NCBI GenBank assembly: GCA_022571985.1 | Contig: JACZWU010000002.1 | Coordinates: 248,001-312,000, forward strand | Length of the DNA stretch: 64,000 nt | Direction of reading: 5' to 3' | DNA from: Candidatus Zixiibacteriota bacterium | Lineage (GTDB): Bacteria; Zixibacteria; MSB-5A5; GN15; FEB-12 | Shown: positions 18,740-28,105 of the stretch, piece by piece | How the letters are laid out: each line of letters opens with the position of its first letter | Numbering within the stretch: position 1 is the stretch's first letter | Program-made: the position numbers and the translations under genes | Notes under the pieces: model-generated | The model's database searches: none | What the model saw: only the letters and a program-made list of their open reading frames with translations | What the model was told of the DNA's origin: nothing

Positions 18740-21700
18740 ATGAATAAGCGATATTTTTTCGCAATCTTCCTCGCCATAATCTTCGCAGCATCGCATTCGA
18801 TAGTCTTAACTGCCGCCGAAAAGCCGTCAAAAAAAAGAGATATTAACCCGATAATCCGGCAAATTGTGGATTACGCCCTGCCGGAGCTTGGCAATTACCC
18901 AGTAAAAAGGCCGATTAAGACGACCGGAAAAGGCGCAGCGTCTCTGGGCGCCACTTCATTTTCAGCTTCTCCCGGAGTGATTATTGGCAATACCTATTAT
19001 GATTATCAGCATAATAACACGACTGGTCGGATGGTGGGAATCGGCGACAGTATTTCAGGTGCGGATACATCTACCTATATTCATTTCACCTGGATGGACC
19101 TGCCGGGGCCTGACCTGGCGAATCCAAGGGGAGCGGCATATAACTATGCCTCGGTCGCCTCAGGAGTAAGCACTTCGGAAATTACATTGAGTTCTTGGGT
19201 TGATTACGCCGGGTATTTCAATCTCGACGTCACCCCTGACAATCAGGCGATTATAGCCGGGCATCACACACCTGATGGTAATCCAGCTAATTATATACCG
19301 ACAGTTTGGTATGACGAAATTGCCATAGATGGTGGTTTTGGGCTGCGGGTAAAAGTCGATGACGCTATTTGGCAATACGGAAATCCCTATGGACATACGA
19401 GCCGAAATACTATTTGGCCCCACATGGCCTTTCAGGTCCGTCCCGACGGCAGTCACATTACACACCTTACTGGAGTGACTTTTGGCGGCGCGCAAATTCT
19501 ATACTACTTTAGAAGAGAAGGGCACGCTGATAGTTCTTTAGATGATGGCTCACTTTCAAATTGCGGCCCACCCTTAAATTTGGGTGTATCCGGCTGGGAC
19601 TGCCCCTGGGTCTATGACACCGCCTGGGCTACTGTGGCGCTTGTTACGGCTTCAAAAAAATCCGGCAAAGTTGCGCTGGGCTGGACAGCCAATCTCCCTA
19701 AACCGGGCTGCGATACCTGCTCCATTAATGCTGATTTAGGGACATTGCGAAACAGGAATTTCAATGACATCTATTATCAAACTTCAGACGACTATGGCAT
19801 TAACTGGAATCCCAGAGTTAACGTGACGCACTTTGATACTCTTACCGAGCGCTGGGGACCTTACAACGATATCACTATGCTCTGGACCGGTGATTCCCCC
19901 AACGAGGAGCTGCATATCGCCTGGGTGGCGACAGATATACAGCGCTATTTGTCAGAAGGATTATTGGGGTTCGGTTCGAGAATTTATCACTGGGCGGAAA
20001 CTTTTCCTAATCTGAGCTTTGGCCCGCGGGTTGCAGCACACTTGGATGAAGATCCCATAATGTGCAGTCCTATCCCATTCAATTTGCTTTTGGCCAAACC
20101 GCAATTATCGCAGTGTAACGACAACCTCTATATCTTGTTTGCCGACCTCTGGGACGGCCACAACGGCGACCCGGCCAATCCCGACTGTTCACAAAGAGGA
20201 TATGACGGTGACTATTATGGTTCGGTTAACGGCGAACTGATGGTGTCAATTTCAGACAACAACGGCATTAGCTGGGATTTGCCTCATAATTTGACCAATT
20301 CCTTTTCTCCCCATTGTGATTCGGCAACAGGGGCAGGAGGTCCTTGCCAATCAGATCATTATGCTTCAATGGCTCCCTATGGATTTAAGACGACGGCCTC
20401 AGACGGAGCAGTGTCGGGTGCCACGGTTATACCTCGACCCGTAGCTTATCCCAATACTGTAGGAACTCCCTGGCTGCCGGTTATGTATATAAACGATTTA
20501 GACCCCGGCACAGTCTTATTTGACAATTCGACCTGGCAGAATAACCCGGTCAAATTTTTCTATATGGGCTGTGTTGACCCAGACCAGATACCTATTGGAC
20601 CCGGCTCCGGCTGGTCGATTAACGAAATTAATTCGATTAACTGGCCATCTCTCGCTCCAGCGGGCGTACAAGTAGATATAACCGTATACATCGAAAATAC
20701 GGGCAACACGTCAATGGAATATTCAGTCATAGTTGAAGAAGACTCAGGTCCAGCCGGCTGGCTCGGCTATTCGGGAGGGTTCGCCCCGCCAAGTATTCCG
20801 GCCGGTCAAAGAGATACTGTAAATATACATCTAAACGTCGGCGGAATAATATCAGGAGCAGTTGGCCTTGTAACAGTTGTCGAAGGCAGGCTAATTCTTG
20901 AAGCGGGCGATGGCTTTCTCAGTGATACTCTTTCAGTCACTCTGATTGTTGGCCCAATCGATATTAGATACTTTGTCGATACTGTTTCGACCGGAGTTGT
21001 TTCGTTAGCGGTTGGTCAAAATACCCGGTTCGGTTTGGGTGGTGAAGCCGGTGTAGCAGGTGTTAGAATGGACTATTTCAATGACCCTAACGAATGCGAC
21101 ACTGTCGATTCAATTCCGGGAAATACAAAGGTCTATCTATATGACGGCAGTATGATATTCGGCAATATAGTTGACGGTGATACGATTCTTTCCAACAGTA
21201 TTTTCGGCCAAGGGCCATTACAGAAAACTTCAATCTACGCTCTGGCAGATCCGGAGATCGACACAAGCGGGGAAGTGTTTAATTATTACAGACTTCCCTC
21301 GCTGAGCAATGCAGACACCACGATAGGCGCAAGCCTTACATATTATGCGCCAAAGGTAACGACGACTTATGGTACTCTGGCCAATAAGACCTGGTATGCC
21401 GACCAGCAATTTATTACCAAAGAATTCAAAATCTGGGCGATAGACGGCCAAGTGCACGAAGGCATGGTAGTCGGCGAAGTAATCGACTGGGACATACCGG
21501 CAGACAGAAAAGATTCGGGCGGAACATCATCAGATAACTTTCGTGCGTTTAATAGTTCGCTAAACCTGCTTTATTGCTATGGCGCGGAGTATAACAACGA
21601 TGATTCGGTAGAATGTCAGGATAACGACCTGCGCTATGGAGGAATGGCTTTTGGCTATACCAAGCAGTACTTTGCTGATTCGAACAGATGGCTATTAACC

Positions 21701-22252
21701 AATTCTGAACCGTATGGTGGTTATATTGAAGCCAATGCACGATACGTCTACAGCGGCTGGGATGACAATGAACTATACGCAAATATGGAAGCTGCTGTGG
21801 GAATTGGTTGGAGCGGGCCAACACATCCGGAATCTCTTGGAACCGATTTGCACAGCGTTTTAACTTACACTTTCGGACATGACCTTCAGCCGGGCGATAC
21901 CCTGGCTTTCTATTCGGTTATCGCAACTGTACTGAATAATGATACAGAATTGCGGGGCTCAGTACTGCGCATTGAACAACTGGCCGAAAAAGGTCGGAAT
22001 TTCATGACCTACTTTGGCTGCTGCCACGGCTTGCGCGGTGACTTAAATTCCGATGGAAACGATGCCAACATATTGGATTTGACCTACTGCGTTGACCGAA
22101 TCTTTCGTGGTGGTAGTCCAGCAACATGTCTGGGAGAGAGTGATATTAATGCCGACGGTTCACCCTTGGATGTTCTCGATTTAACTTTTTTGGTAGACTA
22201 CATTTTCCGCGGCGGCCTGGCTCCGTATAAATGCAGCGATGCGCCCGGGTAA
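18740..22252 (+). CDS. Large secreted Asp-box/dockerin paralog 3
   Basis: 1,170 residues from the ATG at 18740, preceded by GAAGGAG. Same architecture as paralogs 1 and 2. Differences are a Gly/Ala-rich Ig-like region (~655-745), altered dockerin spacing (DANILDLTYCVDRIFRGG and DVLDLTFLVDYIFRGG) and a shorter C-terminus that lacks the CNTPGCHD ending. It is the most diverged of the three at its 3' end. It probably faces the exterior; the dockerin-like module may bind a cohesin or self-associate, but no cohesin is recognisable in the window. Confidence 0.8.
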   Translation: MNKRYFFAIFLAIIFAASHSIVLTAAEKPSKKRDINPIIRQIVDYALPELGNYPVKRPIKTTGKGAASLGATSFSASPGVIIGNTYYDYQHNNTTGRMVGIGDSISGADTSTYIHFTWMDLPGPDLANPRGAAYNYASVASGVSTSEITLSSWVDYAGYFNLDVTPDNQAIIAGHHTPDGNPANYIPTVWYDEIAIDGGFGLRVKVDDAIWQYGNPYGHTSRNTIWPHMAFQVRPDGSHITHLTGVTFGGAQILYYFRREGHADSSLDDGSLSNCGPPLNLGVSGWDCPWVYDTAWATVALVTASKKSGKVALGWTANLPKPGCDTCSINADLGTLRNRNFNDIYYQTSDDYGINWNPRVNVTHFDTLTERWGPYNDITMLWTGDSPNEELHIAWVATDIQRYLSEGLLGFGSRIYHWAETFPNLSFGPRVAAHLDEDPIMCSPIPFNLLLAKPQLSQCNDNLYILFADLWDGHNGDPANPDCSQRGYDGDYYGSVNGELMVSISDNNGISWDLPHNLTNSFSPHCDSATGAGGPCQSDHYASMAPYGFKTTASDGAVSGATVIPRPVAYPNTVGTPWLPVMYINDLDPGTVLFDNSTWQNNPVKFFYMGCVDPDQIPIGPGSGWSINEINSINWPSLAPAGVQVDITVYIENTGNTSMEYSVIVEEDSGPAGWLGYSGGFAPPSIPAGQRDTVNIHLNVGGIISGAVGLVTVVEGRLILEAGDGFLSDTLSVTLIVGPIDIRYFVDTVSTGVVSLAVGQNTRFGLGGEAGVAGVRMDYFNDPNECDTVDSIPGNTKVYLYDGSMIFGNIVDGDTILSNSIFGQGPLQKTSIYALADPEIDTSGEVFNYYRLPSLSNADTTIGASLTYYAPKVTTTYGTLANKTWYADQQFITKEFKIWAIDGQVHEGMVVGEVIDWDIPADRKDSGGTSSDNFRAFNSSLNLLYCYGAEYNNDDSVECQDNDLRYGGMAFGYTKQYFADSNRWLLTNSEPYGGYIEANARYVYSGWDDNELYANMEAAVGIGWSGPTHPESLGTDLHSVLTYTFGHDLQPGDTLAFYSVIATVLNNDTELRGSVLRIEQLAEKGRNFMTYFGCCHGLRGDLNSDGNDANILDLTYCVDRIFRGGSPATCLGESDINADGSPLDVLDLTFLVDYIFRGGLAPYKCSDAPG

Positions 22253-22279
22253 TACGCCCGACGGCCATACTTAGAGTTA

Positions 22280-23338
22280 CTACATAAACCATTTGAAAAG
22301 TTTCAAAATTCCCTGGTCCCAGCCTACTCTATGCGTCACGCCTGCTTTTTGGGTTTCGAGTTTATCTTTATGTTCAAGGTACCATTTGTGCGAAGTGATC
22401 AGGGCGTCCTGATTGGAATATTTGGATTTCCAGCCGAGCTTATCTTCAATTTTTTGAGTCGACACATAGGAATCTTTGTCGGCGGTGCCGTAGACCCATT
22501 TATAAAGCGGTGATAGTTTCAAAAACTCGAATAGTGCCAGGGCAGGTTTGACAATCAACGCCGGTGTCGGCATCACTCTGGCGCCATTGCCGGCAAAATC
22601 ACACAAGGCGCCGACATCGAGCTTCACTTTTTCAAAATGCTGTGCGCCGACATTAAAAAAGTCATTGGCAATATCTGCCGGGGCAGTGGCTGCTAAGTTT
22701 ATAGCTTCGATCAAATCGGTAACTTCCAGAAGCTGATACAAATTATCACCTTTGCCGATTATAGGAATGCGCTTGCCGCAGTCAACCCAGTCGTACAAAA
22801 TCTGAAAAACTCCCAACCTGGCTGTGCCGATAAAAGTTTTAGGACGAATAACCGGCACACACATACCGCCATCGCGAAACTCGGAGCAGACTTTTTCACC
22901 GGCTATCTTGCTCTCGCCATAGGCGCCGACTCCGACCAGCGGGTCATCTTCTGTTAGCGGATGTTTATCCGGCACGCCGTAGACAGCAGTCGAACTGATA
23001 AATATAAACCGCTCAACATTGCATTTGCGCGCCTGCTCTAAAGTATTCTTGAGACCGCCTATATTGGTCGTCATAATTTCTTCGCGCGGCCAGAGTGGCA
23101 GAGCCGCCGCGCAGTGAATTACGATATCAATTTTATTGTCATGAATAAGCTGGTACATGGCGTCTTCGTCACGCACGTCGATTTGTACCAAAAGATAATC
23201 ATCCGGATATTCGTCTGCAAAAAACGGGGCGATATCGTTCATGGCTACAAACGAAGCTCCCAGCCGGGGAAGGTTCTGTGCTAAGTGATACCCCAAAAAC
23301 CCGGCCCCACCGGTAACTAATACTCTTTTATTTTTCAT
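22280..23338 (-). CDS. Extended SDR NAD-dependent epimerase/dehydratase
   Basis: 352 residues. The NAD(P)-binding TGGAGFLG motif is at 9-16, DVRD at 54-57, SSTAVYG at 115-121, and the catalytic Y140-x3-K144 pair lies in YGESK. This is the extended short-chain dehydrogenase family that includes UDP-sugar 4-epimerases and 3-beta-hydroxysteroid dehydrogenase-like enzymes. The C-terminal substrate half is not specific enough to name the sugar or sterol. It runs convergently with the dockerin array. It has its own promoter with an 8-nt gap to the ATG and no Shine-Dalgarno. Confidence 0.85.
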   Translation of the reverse strand: MKNKRVLVTGGAGFLGYHLAQNLPRLGASFVAMNDIAPFFADEYPDDYLLVQIDVRDEDAMYQLIHDNKIDIVIHCAAALPLWPREEIMTTNIGGLKNTLEQARKCNVERFIFISSTAVYGVPDKHPLTEDDPLVGVGAYGESKIAGEKVCSEFRDGGMCVPVIRPKTFIGTARLGVFQILYDWVDCGKRIPIIGKGDNLYQLLEVTDLIEAINLAATAPADIANDFFNVGAQHFEKVKLDVGALCDFAGNGARVMPTPALIVKPALALFEFLKLSPLYKWVYGTADKDSYVSTQKIEDKLGWKSKYSNQDALITSHKWYLEHKDKLETQKAGVTHRVGWDQGILKLFKWFM

Positions 23339-23346
23339 AGAAAGTG

Positions 23347-23374
23347 AATATAAGGGCTTATTTCAAATTGACAA
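23347..23374 (-). promoter_or_regulatory. Promoter of the epimerase gene, predicted leaderless
   Basis: On the minus strand, TTGTCA (23369-23374), a 16 bp spacer, and TATATT (23347-23352), followed by exactly 8 nt before the ATG at 23338. Confidence 0.6.
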
Positions 23375-23435
23375 GAACTGTCTGAATAGGCACAATCTTA
23401 GCTGTTATTCCATTATTGTTAAATGGCTAGTACTT

Positions 23436-23878
23436 GTCATTCCCGAGTGTCGTTGTCGGGAATCCATCTTTCCGTCATTCCAAACTTCTCACGTCATTCC
23501 GCGCTTGACGTGGAAACCAGCCGGTCATATGAGCAGTTTTCGCGACGTTAATGCTAAAGGGGCAGACGAGACGTCTGCCGCCCACGGAAAATCTTTTTTT
23601 GGTTTCCTTTCAGAAAATCGACAGCACCCTTCGACCCCTCGGCTACTCTCGGGACCAAAGCAGGCTCAGGATGACTGTCGAAATGGCTTCGTTTTGTCAT
23701 ATTCTACTTTCTGCATAACAGGCTTTGTTGTGATTTTGCTTTTGATGTTCAAATACGTTTGTAAAGAGCGCGTTCAGGTATTTTGAAGGGAATTGGTAGT
23801 GAAATTGCAGAAAGGTAGATTTTACTCTTCGAGTCAAGCGGCAGATGAAGGCGCTTTCAGCGCGCCGCCCACTAATTC
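23436..23878. repeat. Noncoding repeat block, family B palindromic elements
   Basis: Fills most of the 632 bp gap between the epimerase and CDP-alcohol genes. It contains GTCATTCC boxes; a CACGTCATTCC...GACGTGGAA unit also present twice at 24.7-24.95 kb; a perfect hairpin GGCAGACG-AGA-CGTCTGCC at 23561-23579; a CTCGGGACCAAAG box; and at ~23835-23878 a GGCAGATGAAGGCGC segment whose inverted copy is at 32586-32622. A short reading frame inside it is repeat-derived and not a gene. Confidence 0.75.
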
Positions 23879-23970
23879 AGACAAGAGTTGTCTGAAACAG
23901 CACGAACTTAGATTGTTCTTCCCGCGTTTTAATCCCTAGCGAAGCCGGAGGGTTTGCGCCCCTGATAATA

Positions 23971-24570
23971 TCAATGCCTTGAACTGCCTGACAGCACCAA
24001 TTTTATCCGGTGTAAGACCGACAAATTCGAAAGTACGGCTAACATAGCAATTATATATACCAAATAGTTAAGACTAAACGTTGTAAGCAGCATCCCCAAA
24101 ATCAAAAAAATCATCCGCTCGGCTCTTCCCAGAAAACCTCCCACTAACTCTTTTTCTATTAGGTCTTTTTCCTTGGCACATGCCTTGACATAGGTTGTCA
24201 TAAAGGAGCCGAAAAAGTACGCAAACAGCCACAGTTTTGATTCAATTAGAAAATTTGGCAGTTCCACAAACAGCAAAGCAAAGATTATTACTGCTTCAAT
24301 ATACCTGTCAACTATTGTGTCAAAATAGCCGCCGCTCGCGCTCACTTTACCGGTTTGTCTGGCAACGGCGCCATCGACAACATCCAGAAATACCGAGAGA
24401 CCGATAAGTATCGCCGCAGTTATAAAGTTCAGATTTACAATAAACCAGGCCGCAGCGATAACTACAATCAGCGAAAAAAAAGTCCACTGGTTGGGAGTCA
24501 GACCAAATATAGAAAAAATCCGACCAACGATTTCTACGAATCGAGAAATTGATTTGCTTTTCTTATTCAA
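23971..24570 (-). CDS. CDP-alcohol phosphatidyltransferase family protein
   Basis: 199 residues and five to six membrane helices. The family signature D-G-x2-A-R-x8-G-x3-D-x3-D is intact in DGAVARQTGKVSASGGYFD followed by TIVD. These enzymes exchange the CMP of a CDP-activated lipid for an alcohol such as glycerol-3-phosphate, serine or inositol phosphate. The specific product cannot be decided. The likely start is a TTG at 24570 with no good Shine-Dalgarno, so the N-terminus is uncertain. It is flanked on both sides by family B repeats. Confidence 0.8.
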   Translation of the reverse strand: MNKKSKSISRFVEIVGRIFSIFGLTPNQWTFFSLIVVIAAAWFIVNLNFITAAILIGLSVFLDVVDGAVARQTGKVSASGGYFDTIVDRYIEAVIIFALLFVELPNFLIESKLWLFAYFFGSFMTTYVKACAKEKDLIEKELVGGFLGRAERMIFLILGMLLTTFSLNYLVYIIAMLAVLSNLSVLHRIKLVLSGSSRH

Positions 24571-24627
24571 ATGCGCCCAATTTTCTTCTGGAAGCAGGCC
24601 AGCCTCCCTGGCATGGTCCAGAAATTA

Positions 24628-24955
24628 TCATTCCCGCTTTAGTCCCGTGCGAAGACACGGGGCGCAGGCGGGAATCCATCTTTTCGTCATTCCAAACACC
24701 TTACGTCATTCCAAACTTCTCACGTCATTCCACGCTTGACGTGGAATCCAGCCGGTCATATGAGCAGTTTTCGCGACGTTAATGCTAAAGGGGCGGACGA
24801 GACGTCTGCCGCCCACTAACTTCGACGCGTCAGGATTGAGTCTTTCCAGCGCAGGCTGGAATCCATCTTTTCGTCATTCCAAACACCTTACGTCATTCCA
24901 AACTTCTCACGTCATTCCACGCTTGACGTGGAATCCAGCCGGTCATACGAGCAGT
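24628..24955. repeat. Tandem family B repeats
   Basis: Two near-identical ~100 bp units, beginning at about 24663 and 24850 (period ~187 bp), each carry GGAATCCATCTTTTCG, two GTCATTCCAAAC boxes and CACGCTTGACGTGGAATCC. The left end (24628-24660) is an inverted copy of 32506-32540. A GGCGGACG...CGTCTGCC hairpin lies at 24792-24810. Confidence 0.8.
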
Positions 24956-24974
24956 TGGTTTCGTATGCTTAGAT

Positions 24975-25021
24975 CCCACCCCGAGGCTAAGCTCGGGACC
25001 ATGGCTGCAAGCAGTGGGCGA
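24975..25021 (-). repeat. Dispersed repeat, family A (inverted copy)
   Basis: Read on the minus strand this gives GCCCACTGCTTGCAGCCATG then GTCCCGAGC..., matching the element at 3515-3570. It lies downstream of the M14 peptidase gene. Confidence 0.65.
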
Positions 25022-25121
25022 CCAAGAGCCTCTTCGAATCTACAAGGTCGCAATCCTCAGCGACGCAGGCAGGCCCACCCCACGGGACTTTGCCATTTAT
25101 GGTAGGTTTCAATGTTTACTT

Positions 25122-27974
25122 CTACTCCCCATACGGCGTATCAAACGATGTCCCGAAACCCGGGCCGTACAGAACTGCGTTCATGAACATCGCCCGGGTG
25201 CCGTAAAAATAAGCACGCATGTTTGGTTCGTGGGCAAACAAAATAATCTGACCCTTGCCGCTGGATTCACGGGTGGCATAGGCCGTCTCGGCCCAGCGGG
25301 CTCTGGCTTCGGGCCAGAGCAGACCGGCAATGCGCAGGTCGTTGCTTTTCTCAAAGCGGGCTACTGTCTTAACCGGCGGAGAGGCCAAAAAGGCGTAACT
25401 GGTGTACATCATAGCCGGCACATTTTTACCTAAGCCTATCGCCAGCCAGAATTCTCTGTCAATGGCGGCATTCATTATCACACCGCGCGGGTAAAACTTG
25501 CGCTGCCATTTGTCTGTCTCTTCGGCTTTCTCTTTTTCGGGTGCTTTGGCTTCTTCTTTGTCATCATCATCGCTTTCTGTTGCTGCTACTTTTTCAGGAT
25601 GCCAGATGGCCATGGTGTCAATCTCCGGCTGTTCGGCCTGACGCTCAAGCGATACGGCAGTGGCATATTTTTCAAGTTTATCAAGTGTCTGACGTTTCAG
25701 CCGCACTTGCGAAAGACCGGTCGATGAATCAGCTGCCCAGACTGAAGACTGCCCCATACAAATTAAAGTACCGCCGTTTTTGACCCAGCTTTTGATTTTA
25801 CTCGTTCCGGATTTACCAAATCGCTCACCCAGTGCCGATCCCCAGCTGGTCGGCACGATCAGGACGTTATACTTGGCCAGATCCGTCCGCTGTAAATTTT
25901 CCAGATACAGAAGCGAATGCGGTATTTCTATCTGCTTATCAAGCGAAAACCAGAGCGTTGCAAAAGATGTCCAGCTCAACGGACTTCCCGCCAAAAGAGC
26001 CACCCGCGGCTGGCGAAGAACTTCAAATGTCGGCGCACCCAGGTATGAGCCCTTTGATGAACCGCCGGAGTTTACACCATAAATGTTTATGCCAATCTCT
26101 TTGGCAATTTCGCTTAAGATTTCAACTAAGTTGTCACGATTGCCGCGGCTGCGAATGACTAATGCGCCAGGTTGATAGTCTCTGTTTTGGAGCGTGAAAG
26201 GTTTCTGAGAACCAAATACAATAATCTCTCTCTGGAAAAGCAGGTTGAGCGCCCGATAGGTTTTCTCACCTTCCATATCTATGACAAAGGCATACTTGGC
26301 CTCGGGCTGATAAAGTTCACCGGTTCCTTTCGAAAGTTCTGTGACACTTTCGGCAGCGACAGAAACAGCAGAGAGGGTACTGAAAGCGTCGAGATTATAG
26401 GCCACCGGAGCCGACCAGGCGGTGACTTCATAGACACGGGTATCGCCGTGCTTTTCAAGTTCCCGGCGTTCTTCTTTTAAAAACTCAGGACTAAAGTGCG
26501 GATCAAACTCAAAAATCGTTTTAGCCAGAGCACCATGGGCCTGAGCTGTGCTGATAATGAAAGTTCCGGCAGCAAAAGATTTTGAGCGGTAATCTTTGCC
26601 ATAGATATCTGTCGCCTTGCTGACAGTAAACGATTTCGTCGCCCGGCTGACTTGAATATTCTGGTCAAGCAATGATTGTATAAACCTGTTCATTTTTAGC
26701 TTATCTCTGCCTGGCTCTATCAGATATTTTAGTCCGCTGTTTTGCCCCTGTTTTAAGATGGCCAGGCGCGTGTCGCGATAATCAGATAAAAGTTCACGGC
26801 GGTTGTTGGCCACGGTATAAAGATTGGTTAGTGACGAGGTAAACTGATGGTTGACAGATTCGTGATAGGATAAAATGTAATCATCGCTCTGTTTGACGAA
26901 AGCTCCGTCAACACCAGCCTGTTCGTACAAAATCCCAATCGAACCAAAAAACGTCGACCAAGCCGAGCCATAGCCGGGATACCACTGCTCGTGCCACTCA
27001 CCGACATAGTACGGCCAGCGGTGCGAATCAAATGCCGCGGACTGCTCTTTTGAAAAAACATCCCACCATTTACGGACATTTTGCGGGGTGTTGGCATTTA
27101 TCGGTTCACGCGGAGGAGTGAACAGATAGGTGGCATTTGCTCCCATCTCATGAGCGTCAACTGTCATAACCGGGTTGTAATCCAAAATTGTCCGCAGTTT
27201 GCCTCTGGTTTCCGGCTGGTTGACTAAAATCCAATCGCGGTTTAAATCAAACAGATAATGGTTACCGCGTCCGGCCGGCCAGACGCCGCCGTGCTGCAGT
27301 GAATGACGGTCATAGTTGGGAGTGTAGCTGCGATAAGTCTGAAGCATCGACAAATACCGCTCGCGGCCATCGGGATTTTCAATCGGGTCAATTATAACTA
27401 TGACATTTTTTAGCAGATGAAGCGTGACCGAATCTCTGGCGGCGGCCAGATGATACAATAGCTGCATGCCGGCATCGACTCCCGAAATCTCATCACCATG
27501 GATACTGTAACCTATCCAGGCAAAAGCAGGCAGGTCATCTAAAAGAGACTTTCGATCGGCTGTGGACAAATTAATAGTCGGGTCAGCCAGACGGGACATG
27601 TTACCTCTATGTTCTTTGAGTTTTGCCAGATTGTCTTTGGTGGAAATAAAAATGTTAAAAAGCTCACGTCCTTCGTGGGTAGTGCCGTGAGTTTCCAGTC
27701 TGACGCGGTCACTTGTTTCTGCTATGAGATTAATATAATCGACCAGCTTATTGTACCTGACCGGCCAGTCGCCTATGGGGTGTCCGAAAATTTCTTTTGG
27801 TTCCGGGACAGACACATCGTAATCGCCGCCGCTATAAAAAGGGAGAGTGTCAATATCGGCCAGTTTATTGGGTGAAAAAGATGGATGGGTCGAACCAAAA
27901 GCCGAGACTGCCAGAAGTAACAGAAAAATTAATCCAGATGTGAGGCAGTTAGTGGTCTGGTATAGTTTAGACAT
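25122..27974 (-). CDS. Secreted M14 family zinc carboxypeptidase-like protein
   Basis: 950 residues. Signal peptide 1-28. The M14 domain spans ~70-380 with zinc ligands H159 and E162 (IHGDE) and H275 (VDAHEMG), an NPDGRERY substrate-binding segment at 200-207 and DLNRDW at 243-248. A candidate catalytic glutamate lies in LYEQAG near 355. The ~570-residue C-terminal part, with a glutamine amidotransferase-like layout and an acidic/lysine-rich insertion near 820-840, is typical of large FCB-group M14 proteins. It probably degrades peptides in the periplasm or outside. AGGAG sits 7 nt before the ATG. Confidence 0.88.
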   Translation of the reverse strand: MSKLYQTTNCLTSGLIFLLLLAVSAFGSTHPSFSPNKLADIDTLPFYSGGDYDVSVPEPKEIFGHPIGDWPVRYNKLVDYINLIAETSDRVRLETHGTTHEGRELFNIFISTKDNLAKLKEHRGNMSRLADPTINLSTADRKSLLDDLPAFAWIGYSIHGDEISGVDAGMQLLYHLAAARDSVTLHLLKNVIVIIDPIENPDGRERYLSMLQTYRSYTPNYDRHSLQHGGVWPAGRGNHYLFDLNRDWILVNQPETRGKLRTILDYNPVMTVDAHEMGANATYLFTPPREPINANTPQNVRKWWDVFSKEQSAAFDSHRWPYYVGEWHEQWYPGYGSAWSTFFGSIGILYEQAGVDGAFVKQSDDYILSYHESVNHQFTSSLTNLYTVANNRRELLSDYRDTRLAILKQGQNSGLKYLIEPGRDKLKMNRFIQSLLDQNIQVSRATKSFTVSKATDIYGKDYRSKSFAAGTFIISTAQAHGALAKTIFEFDPHFSPEFLKEERRELEKHGDTRVYEVTAWSAPVAYNLDAFSTLSAVSVAAESVTELSKGTGELYQPEAKYAFVIDMEGEKTYRALNLLFQREIIVFGSQKPFTLQNRDYQPGALVIRSRGNRDNLVEILSEIAKEIGINIYGVNSGGSSKGSYLGAPTFEVLRQPRVALLAGSPLSWTSFATLWFSLDKQIEIPHSLLYLENLQRTDLAKYNVLIVPTSWGSALGERFGKSGTSKIKSWVKNGGTLICMGQSSVWAADSSTGLSQVRLKRQTLDKLEKYATAVSLERQAEQPEIDTMAIWHPEKVAATESDDDDKEEAKAPEKEKAEETDKWQRKFYPRGVIMNAAIDREFWLAIGLGKNVPAMMYTSYAFLASPPVKTVARFEKSNDLRIAGLLWPEARARWAETAYATRESSGKGQIILFAHEPNMRAYFYGTRAMFMNAVLYGPGFGTSFDTPYGE

Positions 27975-28105
27975 GCAAAGCTCCTGTTATTGATTTTGAT
28001 TTCTGAGTAATTAAGTGGTAGGCATAAGCTCTGTAAAGTGAAATTAGAGCAAATGATGAGTTGGCCGGCTCTTGTTCACGATTTTGGATGACTTAGAGGA
28101 ATTTT

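Noticed and set aside
11660-22252. Calling the large paralogs sialidases
   Set aside because: Only Asp-box-like motifs are visible; the catalytic arginine triad and Tyr/Glu pair were not found.
23505-23786. A 93-codon open frame on the plus strand
   Set aside because: It lies in family B repeats and the translation is Pro/Ser-rich and repeat-derived, with no ribosome site.
23436-24955. CRISPR array
   Set aside because: The repeats are long, irregularly spaced and palindromic, with no uniform spacers or cas genes.
24491-25433. Several overlapping plus-strand open frames
   Set aside because: They run through tandem repeats or antisense to the CDP-alcohol and M14 genes; no coding character.
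25541-26480. Plus-strand open frames opposite the M14 peptidase
   Set aside because: Antisense shadows of a well-supported gene.
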